Positions 8,094-16,983 of a stretch of DNA of 64,000 bases are shown here, in pieces (position 1 is the stretch's first letter; each line of letters begins with the position of its first letter). The stretch is taken from assembly GCF_927798175.1 (NCBI RefSeq), contig NZ_CAKMMP010000007.1:62001-126000 (forward strand), in the 5' to 3' direction. Source of the stretch: Paenibacillus sp. JJ-223. GTDB taxonomy: Bacteria; Bacillota; Bacilli; Paenibacillales; Paenibacillaceae. The notes under the pieces were generated by a model. The model made no database searches and was not told where the DNA came from. It saw nothing but the letters and a program-made list of their open reading frames with translations. A program made the position numbers and the translations under genes.

Positions 8094-9029
8094 ATGAAAA
8101 TCCGGTTGGTAAACAACGGTGTATTTATCCCGGTGGACGATATTGAACAAACGCTGACGCCACCAGCAGAGGGATTCTACTGGATCGATGCAGACGTTGA
8201 CGATTTGGCGGTGCTCCAGCCCCTGTTCATGATCCATGACCTGGCGGTGGAGGACTGCCTTAGCGAGGACGAACAGCGTCCAAAAATCGAAATTTACGAA
8301 AATCATTATTTTATCGTCATTAACAGCATTCGATTCGATGATGAAGAAATCTTCTTGCGGGCTGTCAACCTGTTTTTGGGCAGACATTTCATTATAAGCG
8401 TGACCAAACAAAAGGTCAGCGAGCTGCGTACACTGAAGCCCATCTTATGGGAACAGGAAGCCAACACGCCAGACCGTTTCTTGTACTTGTTGATCGACTT
8501 GATCGTCGACAATTACTTCACGGTGGGCGATCGGATCGAGGCCCGCATCGAGAAGCTCGAGGAAGACATTCTGATGCACACCAAAAAATCCCACCTGAAC
8601 GAAATCATCGGGCTTCGCAGTGAGATTTTATGGTTGAAAAAAGTACTGGGACCTCAGAAAGAGGTCATCAATACGCTGAACAAAAAAGATTTGCGTCTCA
8701 TCGATGATCAGCTGCAGAAATACTTCAGCGACATCTACGAGAACGCCGTTAAAATATCGGAGACATTCGAAACGTACCGGGATCTGATGGGCAACTTGCG
8801 CGAAGCCTATCAATCCAGCATCGCCAACCGCGCGAATGAGATCATGCGTGTGTTTACCGCCATCACGACGGTATTTATGCCGCTGACGGTCATTACCGGA
8901 ATTTACGGCATGAACTTCACGAACATGCCTGAGCTCGATTGGAAATATGGTTATTTCGTCGTCATCGGCATCATGATTACTTTAGGTTTGAGCATGTTCT
9001 TTATTTTCCGCAAAAAAGACTGGATTTGA
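8094..9029 (+). CDS. corA: CorA-family magnesium/divalent cation transporter
   Basis: Pentameric inner-membrane channel for Mg2+ (and Co2+/Ni2+) uptake. The 311 residues have a soluble acidic N-terminal domain, a long helical stalk (about 150-245), and two C-terminal membrane segments; the signature YGMNFTNMPE sits in the loop after the first and gives the GMN selectivity filter. The protein ends in a lysine-rich tail (IFRKKDWI), typical of CorA. The ATG at 8094 follows AGAAGGAGTGG, better placed than an in-frame ATG seven codons upstream (8073). The gene stands alone between its own promoter and terminator and has a long, structured leader. Confidence 0.93.
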   Translation: MKIRLVNNGVFIPVDDIEQTLTPPAEGFYWIDADVDDLAVLQPLFMIHDLAVEDCLSEDEQRPKIEIYENHYFIVINSIRFDDEEIFLRAVNLFLGRHFIISVTKQKVSELRTLKPILWEQEANTPDRFLYLLIDLIVDNYFTVGDRIEARIEKLEEDILMHTKKSHLNEIIGLRSEILWLKKVLGPQKEVINTLNKKDLRLIDDQLQKYFSDIYENAVKISETFETYRDLMGNLREAYQSSIANRANEIMRVFTAITTVFMPLTVITGIYGMNFTNMPELDWKYGYFVVIGIMITLGLSMFFIFRKKDWI

Positions 9030-9055
9030 ACAACCTATGCAACTGTCAAACGGTC

Positions 9056-9096
9056 GACGAGGCAGCCCTGGTTTCGGGTATGCCTCGTCTTTTTTT
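9056..9096 (+). terminator. Terminator of corA
   Basis: GACGAGGCA/TGCCTCGTC hairpin followed by seven T. Confidence 0.9.
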
Positions 9097-9138
9097 CGCC
9101 TCCGTCACAACACCCCTCCCGTTTCCGTTCTCCCGGTG

Positions 9139-10140
9139 TTATCCTGCATTTTTCGCGGTTTCTGCAGAGCGGCGAAAACGAATGCGAATCATGCGCAAAC
9201 GCTCGTACACTTGCTCCAAATTCGTTCCGCTAGGTCTGTCCGGGCCATATACTTTCTGCATCACAGGTTTAAGAAACGAATCGCCAAGCACTTCATACGC
9301 ATTCCACACTGCTTCCTGTTCTTCCTCGGGCATCACGGCCAGTTCGGCATCCAGCAAGGAATCCGTGTCGTATCCTTCGTCATCCAAAATTTCAAGCCAT
9401 TCAATCAGTTCCCTGCGCGACAAACCGGACCGATTGACGATCTCTTCCAAAGTAAGTCCTTCTTTCATGCCTTCAAGCACCTGTTTGCGCGTCGTAAATT
9501 TTTCCAGTTCCTGCTTGTATTTATGCTCCTTCTGTTTGTACAGCCAACTCTCGTATTCTTCTTCCTTGAGCGCGGCATATACCCAATCGAGCGGAAAATC
9601 ATGAGATCGCTGCATGCCATGCGTATGCTCGAGCCACTCTTGGCCGTATTCGGACGCTTTGCTTTCGCCCACGCCCGGAAGCTGCATCAACTCCTCCAAC
9701 GTTTGAGGAACATACGCGCTAATCATGCGGAGCAAGCGATTCGTCGCGATAAAATACGGGGCTTTGCGGTCCGAAGCGGCTCGTTGCCTGCGCCAGGCGC
9801 AAAGATCCTCGTACAACACCTCATTGCTGTGCAATTCGCTGTAACATTGCAGACGCTGTCCGCCATAACCGCGATCTTTCAACTCGTCGCCGTCATGAAA
9901 CAAGCCTTGCAGCAGCGGTCGATATCCTTCACCCATGCGCGTGGCCAACTGATGGCGGTAAACATGCAGCAATTCGTCCCATGAATCCCCCTCGTACCAG
10001 ACCATATCCTCGCGATCTCCTGCTTCATAACGGCTCCACACCAACTGCCAGCTTCCCTCTTCTTCACCGATCCACAACTGGGCAGGCTGCTCTTCCTGCT
10101 CGAACATTCTGGTTAATCTGTTCATGAAAATAATTTCCAT
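9139..10140 (-). CDS. HRDC-domain protein
   Basis: A 333-residue protein. Residues about 115-190 form an HRDC domain (LCAWRRQRAASDRKAPYFIA, then LEELMQLPGVGESKASEYG), the nucleic-acid-binding helical unit found at the C-terminus of RecQ helicases and RNase D. The N-terminal 110 residues are acidic and Trp-rich and not recognised. The C-terminal third has a charged helix and a segment LTLEEIVNRSGLSRRELIEWLEILDDEGYD that looks like a helix-turn-helix as in the helix-rich tails of RecQ-like proteins. No helicase or nuclease motif is present, so it may be an accessory DNA- or RNA-binding factor. The ATG follows AAGGAGGAGTCCAAG. Confidence 0.75.
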   Translation of the reverse strand: MEIIFMNRLTRMFEQEEQPAQLWIGEEEGSWQLVWSRYEAGDREDMVWYEGDSWDELLHVYRHQLATRMGEGYRPLLQGLFHDGDELKDRGYGGQRLQCYSELHSNEVLYEDLCAWRRQRAASDRKAPYFIATNRLLRMISAYVPQTLEELMQLPGVGESKASEYGQEWLEHTHGMQRSHDFPLDWVYAALKEEEYESWLYKQKEHKYKQELEKFTTRKQVLEGMKEGLTLEEIVNRSGLSRRELIEWLEILDDEGYDTDSLLDAELAVMPEEEQEAVWNAYEVLGDSFLKPVMQKVYGPDRPSGTNLEQVYERLRMIRIRFRRSAETAKNAG

Positions 10141-10212
10141 CTTGGACTCCTCCTTATGTTGTAGCAGAGCACAGCCAACCAGACACCATGCCAGGCCATC
10201 ATGCTGATGGGC

Positions 10213-10261
10213 AGCACAAAAAGCACCCCTCCTGCAATGTAATGCAAGAGAGGTGCTTCCT
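10213..10261 (-). terminator. Terminator after the ROK kinase gene
   Basis: AAGCACCTCTCTTGCAT pairs imperfectly with ATTGCAGGAGGGGTGCTT on the minus strand, followed by TTTTTG. Confidence 0.8.
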
Positions 10262-10368
10262 CATCAACCGTGCTATGCTGTTGTTCATATCATACCATAT
10301 TGGAAAAATTCGTCAACCGTTTCGAAGGTAAAAAGAGGCATTATTTCTATATTGCAAATAGAACAAAC

Positions 10369-11256
10369 CTATTTTTCCAATGCTAATTTCGCGAGCGCAA
10401 GCGAACCGCACAAGCCTGCGTTATCGCCCAGTCCAGGCGGAACGATATACTGATCGATTTCGGATTGAATCATAGGATGCTGGACGTATCCAGCCAGAAG
10501 CTCCTGCAGTTTGCCCTGAATCATCGGGAAGAGATGCTCTTGCTTCATGACCCCGCCACCCATAACGATCTTTTGCGGGGAGAGGATCAGCACAAAGTTC
10601 ATCAATGCCTGTGCCAGATAATGGGCTTCGAGCTCCCACGCCTTATGGTCCGGCGACAGTTCATAAGCCGGTTGCTCCCAACGTTTGTTGATCGCCGGAC
10701 CTGCTGCCAACCCTTCCAGGCAATCGCCGTGATAAGGGCAGAAGCCTTCATACGCATCTTCTGGATGACGGCGCACCACGATATGTCCCATCTCCGGGTG
10801 GGATAAACCGTGAACCATTTTCCCCCCGACGACCGCACCTGCTCCGATGCCTGTCCCCACGGTGATATACAAGCAGCTGTCCAACCCTTGAGCAGCCCCC
10901 CAAGTAGCTTCACCCAATGCTGCCCCGTTAACGTCCGTATCAAACGTCATTGGCACGTCGAAATGCTCTTTCAGTTTGCCGATCAGGTTGTACTGCCCCC
11001 AATGCGGTTTTGGCGTTGTCGTAATGTAGCCATAGGTCGGACTTCCTTCGATCGGATCGATGGGTCCAAAGGATCCTACCCCAAGCGCCGCAATATCTTT
11101 GCCTTCAAAGAAAGCGATGACTTGAGCCATCGTCTCTTCCGGCGTTGTCGTCGGAAAACTTACCCGTTCAAGCACCTCGCCTTGCTCTGTCCCAATTCCA
11201 CACACAAATTTGGTACCACCTGCTTCAATTGCACCTAAAATCGTCAATTCAGTCAC
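10369..11256 (-). CDS. ROK-family fructokinase
   Basis: ATP-dependent sugar kinase of the ROK family, closest in pattern to Bacillus GmuE/YdhR-type fructokinases. The phosphate loop GAIEAGGTKF, the sugar-binding DTDVNGAALGE, YITVGTGIGAG, and the zinc-binding motif HPEMGH...FCPYHGDCLEG (His and three Cys) are all present; length 295 fits. The translation start is uncertain: a GTG at 11256 sits almost on top of GGGAG, while the TTG at 11247 is spaced about ten bases from it. The gene lies 16 bases after the MOSC gene and may share its transcript, but the two products have no obvious link. Confidence 0.88.
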   Translation of the reverse strand: MTELTILGAIEAGGTKFVCGIGTEQGEVLERVSFPTTTPEETMAQVIAFFEGKDIAALGVGSFGPIDPIEGSPTYGYITTTPKPHWGQYNLIGKLKEHFDVPMTFDTDVNGAALGEATWGAAQGLDSCLYITVGTGIGAGAVVGGKMVHGLSHPEMGHIVVRRHPEDAYEGFCPYHGDCLEGLAAGPAINKRWEQPAYELSPDHKAWELEAHYLAQALMNFVLILSPQKIVMGGGVMKQEHLFPMIQGKLQELLAGYVQHPMIQSEIDQYIVPPGLGDNAGLCGSLALAKLALEK

Positions 11257-11272
11257 GCTCCCATTCAGATCA

Positions 11273-11968
11273 TCAGTTGTTTTCGTTGTCCAGCTTGTCC
11301 AGCCGTTGAAGCAATGTCTCTCTCCAACTATCCGACAACGCGGAAATAGTCAAAAGCGAACGCATCGCAGCAGCATCCTGCTTTCCTTGATGCATGATCC
11401 GGTTGGCTTCCATTACGGTCATCGATGTTTCATCCGTGGTCACACGTCTAAACGCCGAGCCAGGGCCGATTTCACCTTCACGGAGTACGCGAAAATAAAA
11501 TCCGGTATGCCCGCTTTCCTGAAAATAGACCGGAAGCTCTTTGTAATCATACCTGGCGCCCAATTTGAAACATGGCTGCCTCGGTTGGCTGACCTGTACG
11601 ACGGCTTCACCGAGTTCAAACACGTCGCCAATCCGAATCACTTCTTCCGGACAGCCCGTCACCGTCAGATTTTCACCAAATGCCCCCCAGTCAAGCCTGC
11701 GATCCATCAGCTGCTCCAAAGCCGGGTAACGGCTGTAGTCATATACGCAGAGGGCCTTGTCCGGTCCGCCATGGTGCACCAGGTCGGCCTGGCCATCCCC
11801 GGCCAAACCGGTGAACGACAGGAATACCTGTGTCGACACGGGCGTTTTCACGATGCTGCTCAAAACTTCCCGCTTCTGGCCAGGCAATGGCCGGGGCTGC
11901 CCAACGTTGACCGCAAGCACGGCTGGGCCAGCCTGATCTGACTTCGGATGATGCGTCATCTTCATCAT
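11273..11968 (-). CDS. MOSC-domain protein (YiiM-like)
   Basis: A 231-residue MOSC protein, the domain of molybdenum cofactor sulfurases and of YiiM-type enzymes that reduce N-hydroxylated compounds. Seen: GDGQADLVHHGGPDKALCVY, the family core, then GAFGENLTV and QPRQPCFKLGARY with the conserved cysteine expected to hold the molybdenum cofactor. It lacks an N-terminal beta-barrel domain, as is usual for the YiiM group. The start ATG-ATG pair follows GGAGG. The substrate is unknown. Confidence 0.88.
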   Translation of the reverse strand: MMKMTHHPKSDQAGPAVLAVNVGQPRPLPGQKREVLSSIVKTPVSTQVFLSFTGLAGDGQADLVHHGGPDKALCVYDYSRYPALEQLMDRRLDWGAFGENLTVTGCPEEVIRIGDVFELGEAVVQVSQPRQPCFKLGARYDYKELPVYFQESGHTGFYFRVLREGEIGPGSAFRRVTTDETSMTVMEANRIMHQGKQDAAAMRSLLTISALSDSWRETLLQRLDKLDNENN

Positions 11969-11992
11969 GACAACCTCCTATGCTTCTCCGTT

Positions 11993-13099
11993 TTATTTCA
12001 CCGAACCGCCGAATACAAGGGTATTGCTAAGCAACCGCCCGGGGGAAGTCAGCATCTTGCCGCCGGCATAAAGGCCTGAAGAGGCTCCGCCATCCAGGTT
12101 CATCGCTTGTTTGGCTCCAAGCTTCTGCATGACGGCAGCCCACTCCTTGATCGTGGCTCCCGGAACGGTAGCCAGCATTACGGAGCCGTCCGCCATGATG
12201 GCGATTCCGCTTCGAGCGCCCGAAGCGTTCAGAATCTTGGTATCCTTAAAGCCCTCGCTCACCGGATTCACCGCCACTTTCCCGTCTTTTACCAAACGTG
12301 GACCGGCTCCTACCGCTGTCACAACATCTTCCCAAGGAATCTCCTTGCCTGAGGCATTCGTGTATTTATAGTTCATCTCTACGGCAGAGCCCACGTCAAA
12401 ACGATCTGCCATGGATTTCAGCGTGCCTGAGAAGACCAGAACCGATCCGTTCTTCGGAATGGAGACGTTATTGTTTGTTAACTTCTTCGTCACGACACCC
12501 TTTTCGATCACCACGGCGATCCCGCCTTTGAATCCCACCTTGCCGCCTCGCTCCGGCGTATACAGCATGCTGATGTTGGCATCTGCCGCAGGCGTGCGGT
12601 TGACAAAGGTAGCGTACCAGCTGCGCGGCTTGCCGTCTTTGCCGGTAACCTTGCCCGTCAGGCTCACCTGCAATGAATCCATGATCGCCGTGCCGTCCGC
12701 TTTGAAACCGATGCTTGTTCCGTATCTTCCGATATGTATCACTTTGCTATTGGCAATCAACATGCCATATGGGTCCGGTGCCCCGTTATAGGCCTCGAAG
12801 AAAGCTCCGTTAATCGCGGCTTGCGCACCGTAAGCCTTTACGATCGATGGCAGCGTAGCCGTCTGTCCCACTTGTTTTTTGGCAAGTCCCACCGTCACCG
12901 GCGTTCCTTTTGGAATGCTGACCGTTTGCACCATAAAGGTGCGTCCTGCCGTTTTCACTTTTTGTACTTTGGTGCTGATTGCCGCTTTGGCTTCTGCTGT
13001 TTCGGGAGCGCCCACGGCTCCTGACAATAATACCGGCAAAGCCAGGATCAGGGCCATTGCCCCGGTCCACCACTTTTTGCCGATTCCTCGCGTGTTCAT
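11993..13099 (-). CDS. Exported phosphodiester glycosidase family protein
   Basis: A secreted protein of the NAGPA/phosphodiester glycosidase family (DUF2233). From the chosen ATG at 13099 it has a signal peptide (KKWWTGAMALILALPVLLSG, then an Ala cleavage region) and a domain from about residue 85: AAINGAFFEAYNGAPDPYGM, RSGIAIMADGSVMLATVPG and the closing motif MNLDGGASSGLYAGGKML. NMDGG-type ends are the family signature. The 368-residue product acts outside the membrane, probably on cell-wall or exopolysaccharide phosphodiesters. A longer frame begins at 13129, but it would overlap the exonuclease gene; the chosen start is five bases past that stop with a weak AGGTTGAG site. Confidence 0.85.
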   Translation of the reverse strand: MNTRGIGKKWWTGAMALILALPVLLSGAVGAPETAEAKAAISTKVQKVKTAGRTFMVQTVSIPKGTPVTVGLAKKQVGQTATLPSIVKAYGAQAAINGAFFEAYNGAPDPYGMLIANSKVIHIGRYGTSIGFKADGTAIMDSLQVSLTGKVTGKDGKPRSWYATFVNRTPAADANISMLYTPERGGKVGFKGGIAVVIEKGVVTKKLTNNNVSIPKNGSVLVFSGTLKSMADRFDVGSAVEMNYKYTNASGKEIPWEDVVTAVGAGPRLVKDGKVAVNPVSEGFKDTKILNASGARSGIAIMADGSVMLATVPGATIKEWAAVMQKLGAKQAMNLDGGASSGLYAGGKMLTSPGRLLSNTLVFGGSVK

Positions 13100-13104
13100 G
13101 CTGC

Positions 13105-13998
13105 TCAACCTGCCGCCACTCCCATCCAAGAGCCGAGGCTCTTCATCTCAAGTTGCTCGAATTTGTCCATGACCGCATCCGGGTCAAGTTGGAACTCGCA
13201 TACATCCAATGCGCAAGCTACGGGTACTTCACAATGAATCTCTGCCAATCTGCGGGATAAATGAAGCATGTCCAGATCGTTCTCGATCTTTTTCCGGACC
13301 GAAGGCGTCAATTGATCCAAATTATCCAAAATTCCCTCAATGGAGCCGTACTCCTGCACCAGTTTGAGCGCCGTCTTCTCGCCAATGCCGCGAACGCCCG
13401 GATAATTGTCGCTGGCATCGCCCATAAGACCCTTCATGTCAATGATCTGACGCGGGGCAAGCTGCTTCTCTTCCATCAAGGAATCGGGAGTGTATACCAT
13501 GTAATTGCCGTGTCCCTTTTTCATGATGATCACGCTTGTCCGGTCATTGATCAGCTGCAGCATGTCATGATCCCCGGTCAACACCATGACGTTCATGTTG
13601 TTCTGCTCGGTGTAGTATTTGGCGAGGGTACCGATACAATCGTCGGCTTCAAAGCCTTGAGCCCCGATATTCGGAACGCCAAGACTGTCCATGACCTCAC
13701 GAATCAGCGAAAATTGGGGAATCAGATCATCCGGCGCTTCCGCCCGGTTCCCCTTGTATGCCGCATATTCCTCACCGCGAAACGTCTTGCCTCCCATATC
13801 CCAGCAGCAGATGACATGGCTTGGCCCAAAAGTCTGGACCGCATCCCAGAAGTAACGGATAAACCCGTACACCGCGTTGGTCGGCAATCCTGCCTTTGTA
13901 CGTCTGATATATCCGCTCGCAGATGTCGCATAGAACGCCCTGAACAACACTGCCATACCGTCTACCAGCAACAAAGTAGGTTCATTACGTTGATTCAC
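13105..13998 (-). CDS. ypcP: 5'-3' exonuclease, stand-alone FEN domain (YpcP type)
   Basis: A free-standing homologue of the 5'-3' exonuclease domain of DNA polymerase I, 297 residues. LLVDGMAVLFRAFYA, GFEADDCIGTLA, VLTGDHDMLQLI and the metal-binding GDASDNYPGVRGIGEKTA with a helix-hairpin-helix are intact, so it is probably an active flap endonuclease, used for RNA primer removal or repair as known for B. subtilis YpcP. The start is GTG at 13998 behind AGGAGAG. The gene is followed almost directly by the phosphodiester glycosidase gene, so the pair shares a transcript. Its promoter overlaps a perfect inverted repeat. Confidence 0.9.
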   Translation of the reverse strand: MNQRNEPTLLLVDGMAVLFRAFYATSASGYIRRTKAGLPTNAVYGFIRYFWDAVQTFGPSHVICCWDMGGKTFRGEEYAAYKGNRAEAPDDLIPQFSLIREVMDSLGVPNIGAQGFEADDCIGTLAKYYTEQNNMNVMVLTGDHDMLQLINDRTSVIIMKKGHGNYMVYTPDSLMEEKQLAPRQIIDMKGLMGDASDNYPGVRGIGEKTALKLVQEYGSIEGILDNLDQLTPSVRKKIENDLDMLHLSRRLAEIHCEVPVACALDVCEFQLDPDAVMDKFEQLEMKSLGSWMGVAAG

Positions 13999-14039
13999 TT
14001 CGAATTAATCTCTCCTGTCTTCTATATCAAAAAATGACC

Positions 14040-14074
14040 GCTATAATTCTAACATTATAGCATAGTTCCGCCAA
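14040..14074 (-). promoter_or_regulatory. Promoter of ypcP with overlapping inverted repeat
   Basis: TTGGCG, 17 bases, TAGAAT on the minus strand. A perfect 8-bp inverted repeat GCTATAAT-tctaac-ATTATAGC (14040-14061) covers the spacer and the -10 element, as an operator would. Confidence 0.45.
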
Positions 14075-14149
14075 GCGGCGGCCAGCCAAAAAAGCCCTGT
14101 TTTTTGGACGATACCGGAAACGTCTTGTCGATCAGGGCATGCTTCAAAC

Positions 14150-14509
14150 CTAACTCCATACCTGCTCGAACGTCTCTTCCTTGAATCCAACAGTGACCTT
14201 TGTTCCGTCCGTGACGATGGGACGTTTGATAAGGCGGCCATTCGATGCAAGCAAACGAATTTGCTCGTCCGTCGACATGCCCGGAAGCTTGTCTTTGAGC
14301 TGCTGCTCCTTGTAGACCTCACCGCTGGTGTTGAAAAACTTCTTCACTTCAAGCCCGCTCAGCTCGATGAATTGTTTCAGTTCCGCCTCGGAAGGAGGGG
14401 CGTCAAAGATCGGCACCAATGCCAACTCGTGCCCCTTGCCTTCCAGCCATTTGACCGCTTTGCGGCAGGTGCCGCATTTGGCATATTGATAAACTTTCAA
14501 TCGGCTCAT
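14150..14509 (-). CDS. ArsC/Spx-family thioredoxin-fold protein (YusI-like)
   Basis: A 119-residue ArsC-family protein. The CxxC redox pair is in KCGTCRK (Cys12, Cys15) near the N-terminus, and the C-terminal LIKRPIVTDGTKVTVGFKEE matches the family motif with the conserved cis-proline region. Length and motif fit YusI-type proteins rather than Spx, which is longer and has a different RPI context, or true arsenate reductase, which has a single active cysteine. A redox role is likely but the partner is unknown. Its ATG overlaps the pseudouridine synthase stop by four bases, so it is the last gene of a coupled group. Confidence 0.85.
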   Translation of the reverse strand: MSRLKVYQYAKCGTCRKAVKWLEGKGHELALVPIFDAPPSEAELKQFIELSGLEVKKFFNTSGEVYKEQQLKDKLPGMSTDEQIRLLASNGRLIKRPIVTDGTKVTVGFKEETFEQVWS

Positions 14510-15495
14510 GATTCCTGTTCCTCCGTATTCTCGTTCTCTTGCTGCAAGCGCTGCTTCAGATCCTGCAAGTCTGCAGGAAGCGGGGCATGGAACGTCATTC
14601 GCTTACGCAAAATCGGATGCTCGAACGACAGCTCGCATGCATGCAAAGCCTGCCGATCGATCCAACCGTCCCGCTCAGCTCGCAAGGCCACCGTTCGGGC
14701 GTCAATGCCCGCGTCCGGCAATGTTTGGTACATGCTGTCCCCGATCAGCGGGCAGTGGATCGACGTCATATGCACGCGAATCTGATGCGTCCTGCCGCTT
14801 TCCAGCTTAAGGCTCACTTCGCTCGCCGTTCCTCCATCCCATTTCGCTAATGTCTTATAGAGCGTACGGGCAGGGTAACCGTCCGACGTGACGATCCGGC
14901 GATGCGGCTCCTCGGGGTCGCGGTCGATCGGACCGTCGATCGTCCCTTCTTCCGGGGTAGGGCTGCCGTGCACAAAAGCGATATAACGCTTGTCTACCGT
15001 GCCTGCTATCATCTGTTCCGACACATGCTGATGCACATACGGATTTTTGGCAATGGCCAGCACGCCCGACGTTTCCTGATCCAGCCGATGCACCGGACGA
15101 AAACGGACACGTTCGCCTTTGGCTTTCCAATAATGCACGACGCCGTTCGCCAACGTTCCCGTATAGTGACCATGCGTAGGATGTACGATGATGCCTGCAT
15201 CCTTGTTTACGATCAGCAGGTGCTCATCCTCATATAAAATGGAAAAAGGCAGTTCTTCGGGAAGAATATCATCCGACTCCTCCTGCTCCATCCGAATTTC
15301 GACGAGATCTCCTGCAGCCACCTTGACGCTGATATACACTCGCTCTCCATTCAACATAATGCCGTGCTCTGTCAGCTTCAGTCGTGACAGAAGTTTGCGC
15401 GATACGTGAAGGCGTCGCTGAAGCACCGTCTTCAGCAGCCAACCTTCCTCCTGCTCGGATACCGTGTATGTGATTGGTGTGTAATAACCGTTCAT
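14506..15495 (-). CDS. RluA-family 23S rRNA/tRNA pseudouridine synthase
   Basis: Pseudouridine synthase of the RluA/RluC/RluD family, 329 residues from the ATG of MNGYYTPITY. An S4-like RNA-binding region lies at about 20-80 (LHVSRKLLSRLKLTEHGIML), followed by the catalytic domain with the active aspartate in RPVHRLDQETSGVL, then YIAFVHG and the C-terminal SLKLESGRTHQIRVHM. The ATG at 15495 has an AAAGGAACC site; upstream in-frame codons up to 15624 run into pduO and are unlikely. Which uridine it modifies cannot be read from the sequence. Confidence 0.92.
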   Translation of the reverse strand: MNGYYTPITYTVSEQEEGWLLKTVLQRRLHVSRKLLSRLKLTEHGIMLNGERVYISVKVAAGDLVEIRMEQEESDDILPEELPFSILYEDEHLLIVNKDAGIIVHPTHGHYTGTLANGVVHYWKAKGERVRFRPVHRLDQETSGVLAIAKNPYVHQHVSEQMIAGTVDKRYIAFVHGSPTPEEGTIDGPIDRDPEEPHRRIVTSDGYPARTLYKTLAKWDGGTASEVSLKLESGRTHQIRVHMTSIHCPLIGDSMYQTLPDAGIDARTVALRAERDGWIDRQALHACELSFEHPILRKRMTFHAPLPADLQDLKQRLQQENENTEEQES

Positions 15496-15520
15496 TGGTT
15501 CCTTTTCATTCCTTTGCCGT

Positions 15521-16111
15521 TCATTCCTCACTCTTTGCCTCTTTGCGGCGGAAAACCTTTTTGCTGCGAACGTATTCAACATCCTGTACCTGCTGTCTTG
15601 CATTGGCTGTCCGGGCAACCACAAAGAAATAGTCCGACAGCCTGTTCAAGTAACGACGCACAGACGGATTGATGTCGGTATGCTGCCCTAGCGTGACTGC
15701 CCGGCGTTCGGCACGACGGCACACGGTACGGCATACGTGAAGCGCAGAAGACAGCAGGGTGCCCCCAGGAATGATGAACCGCTCCACTTTCGGATTTTCG
15801 GTATCGAACAGATCAATCCATTGCTCCAGCCGCGCAACCTTGTCGTCTTTTACTTTATACCGATTTTCCGTAATGTTGACAAACGCCAGATCGGAGCCGC
15901 AATCAAACAGCTCCTGTTGAATCTCCGACAGCTGTTCTTTCAGGTCTTCGAACGAGCCCTTTGCATCATCGATAAGGCTGATGGCCTGACCGACAAAACA
16001 GTTCAACTCATCAATCGTGCCATAAGCCTCCACCCGATCGTCGTCCTTGACCACTCGTCCTCCGATCACCGAAGTCTGCCCTTCATCACCGGTTCTTGTA
16101 TATATGCCCAT
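15521..16111 (-). CDS. pduO: PduO-type cob(I)alamin adenosyltransferase
   Basis: Converts cob(I)alamin and ATP to adenosylcobalamin. The 196 residues show the PduO signature TRTGDEGQTSVIGG at the N-terminus, DELNCFVGQA, FIIPGG, HVCRTVCRRAERRAV and LNRLSDYFFVVAR. Size fits a single-domain PduO/YvqK enzyme. The ATG follows GGAGGGATCAAG. I searched the 90 bases upstream for a cobalamin riboswitch and saw none. Twenty-five bases separate it from the pseudouridine synthase gene, so the two are probably cotranscribed, with the ArsC-like gene. A CobU gene is close by but in another transcript. Confidence 0.92.
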   Translation of the reverse strand: MGIYTRTGDEGQTSVIGGRVVKDDDRVEAYGTIDELNCFVGQAISLIDDAKGSFEDLKEQLSEIQQELFDCGSDLAFVNITENRYKVKDDKVARLEQWIDLFDTENPKVERFIIPGGTLLSSALHVCRTVCRRAERRAVTLGQHTDINPSVRRYLNRLSDYFFVVARTANARQQVQDVEYVRSKKVFRRKEAKSEE

Positions 16112-16261
16112 CTTGATCCCTCCATTGGCTAAATCTTTAACGTCAGCGTTCCCATGAGCATGGGTAAGATCGACTACATTCTTCTTGTCCTCAACTTTAC
16201 CAGTATACTTGACCTGCGGGTGTGACGGAAATGCAAATTTTCAGAAACCAACCTCAGGCCC

Positions 16262-16284
16262 TATACGTATACCACAATTGGTAT
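16262..16284. promoter_or_regulatory. Paired palindromes upstream of the dedA-like gene
   Basis: A 10-base palindrome TATACGTATA (16262-16271) overlaps an inverted repeat ATACCA-caat-TGGTAT (16269-16284). The pair lies 53 bases before the DedA start and may be an operator. Confidence 0.3.
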
Positions 16285-16336
16285 GTTCTGCGAATGCGCG
16301 CCAAATCTATGTCATTTTATAGTAGAGGAGACGATT

Positions 16337-16948
16337 ATGCAAAACTGGATCACCGATTTCATGGAACAATACGGATACATCGGCATTGCGTTGATCATTG
16401 CCCTGGAGAACGTGTTCCCGCCCATTCCTTCGGAAATTATTTTGCCTTTTGGCGGATTTATGACCACCTATACCGGCCTCACCCTTCCCGGCGTTATTAT
16501 CGCGGCAACGATCGGTTCGGTGCTTGGTGCCATCATCCTGTACGGCATCGGGCTGCTGATCGACGTTGAACGCCTGGAAAAAATCGTGGATCGATGGGGC
16601 CATATCCTGCGCATCAAGAAGGAAGATATCCACCGCGTCGATGCTTGGTTCGACAAGTATGGGATATGGACGGTATTGTTCTGCCGCATGGTGCCGCTGG
16701 TTCGCAGCCTGATTTCCATTCCGGCAGGCATGTCCAACATGAAATTTGGCCTGTTTATTCTCTTTACAACGATTGGCACACTGGTCTGGAACATCATCCT
16801 TGTTTCGGTCGGCGCCGCGCTTGGCGCATCGTGGGAGAGCATTTTGGAGTTCATGGATGTCTATTCACTGGTTGTTTATGTCATTGTTGCGATTGCCGCC
16901 ATTATTTTTGTCATCTGGTGGATCAAACGGATCAAATCCCGCAAGTAA
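16337..16948 (+). CDS. DedA-family membrane protein
   Basis: Polytopic membrane protein of the DedA/VTT superfamily, 203 residues. The family hallmarks are visible: an N-terminal reentrant acidic segment ENVFPPIPSEIILPFGG, GxxLGAIILYGIG, and FCRMVPLVRSLISIPAGMSNMKFGLF (the F/Y-x-R-x3-P-x-R-x3-S-x-P-A-G-M motif), with four to five hydrophobic helices and a lysine-rich C-terminus. Family members flip undecaprenyl phosphate or other lipids. The ATG at 16337 has GAGGAG eight bases upstream; a more distant in-frame ATG at 16283 lacks a site. It is a single-gene unit facing CobU. Confidence 0.92.
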   Translation: MQNWITDFMEQYGYIGIALIIALENVFPPIPSEIILPFGGFMTTYTGLTLPGVIIAATIGSVLGAIILYGIGLLIDVERLEKIVDRWGHILRIKKEDIHRVDAWFDKYGIWTVLFCRMVPLVRSLISIPAGMSNMKFGLFILFTTIGTLVWNIILVSVGAALGASWESILEFMDVYSLVVYVIVAIAAIIFVIWWIKRIKSRK

Positions 16949-16983
16949 CAAACTCGCTTAAATAGATACGGATATACATGAGT

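Noticed and set aside
16112-16336. Cobalamin riboswitch upstream of pduO
   Set aside because: I found none of the conserved B12-box sequence on the minus strand in this interval.
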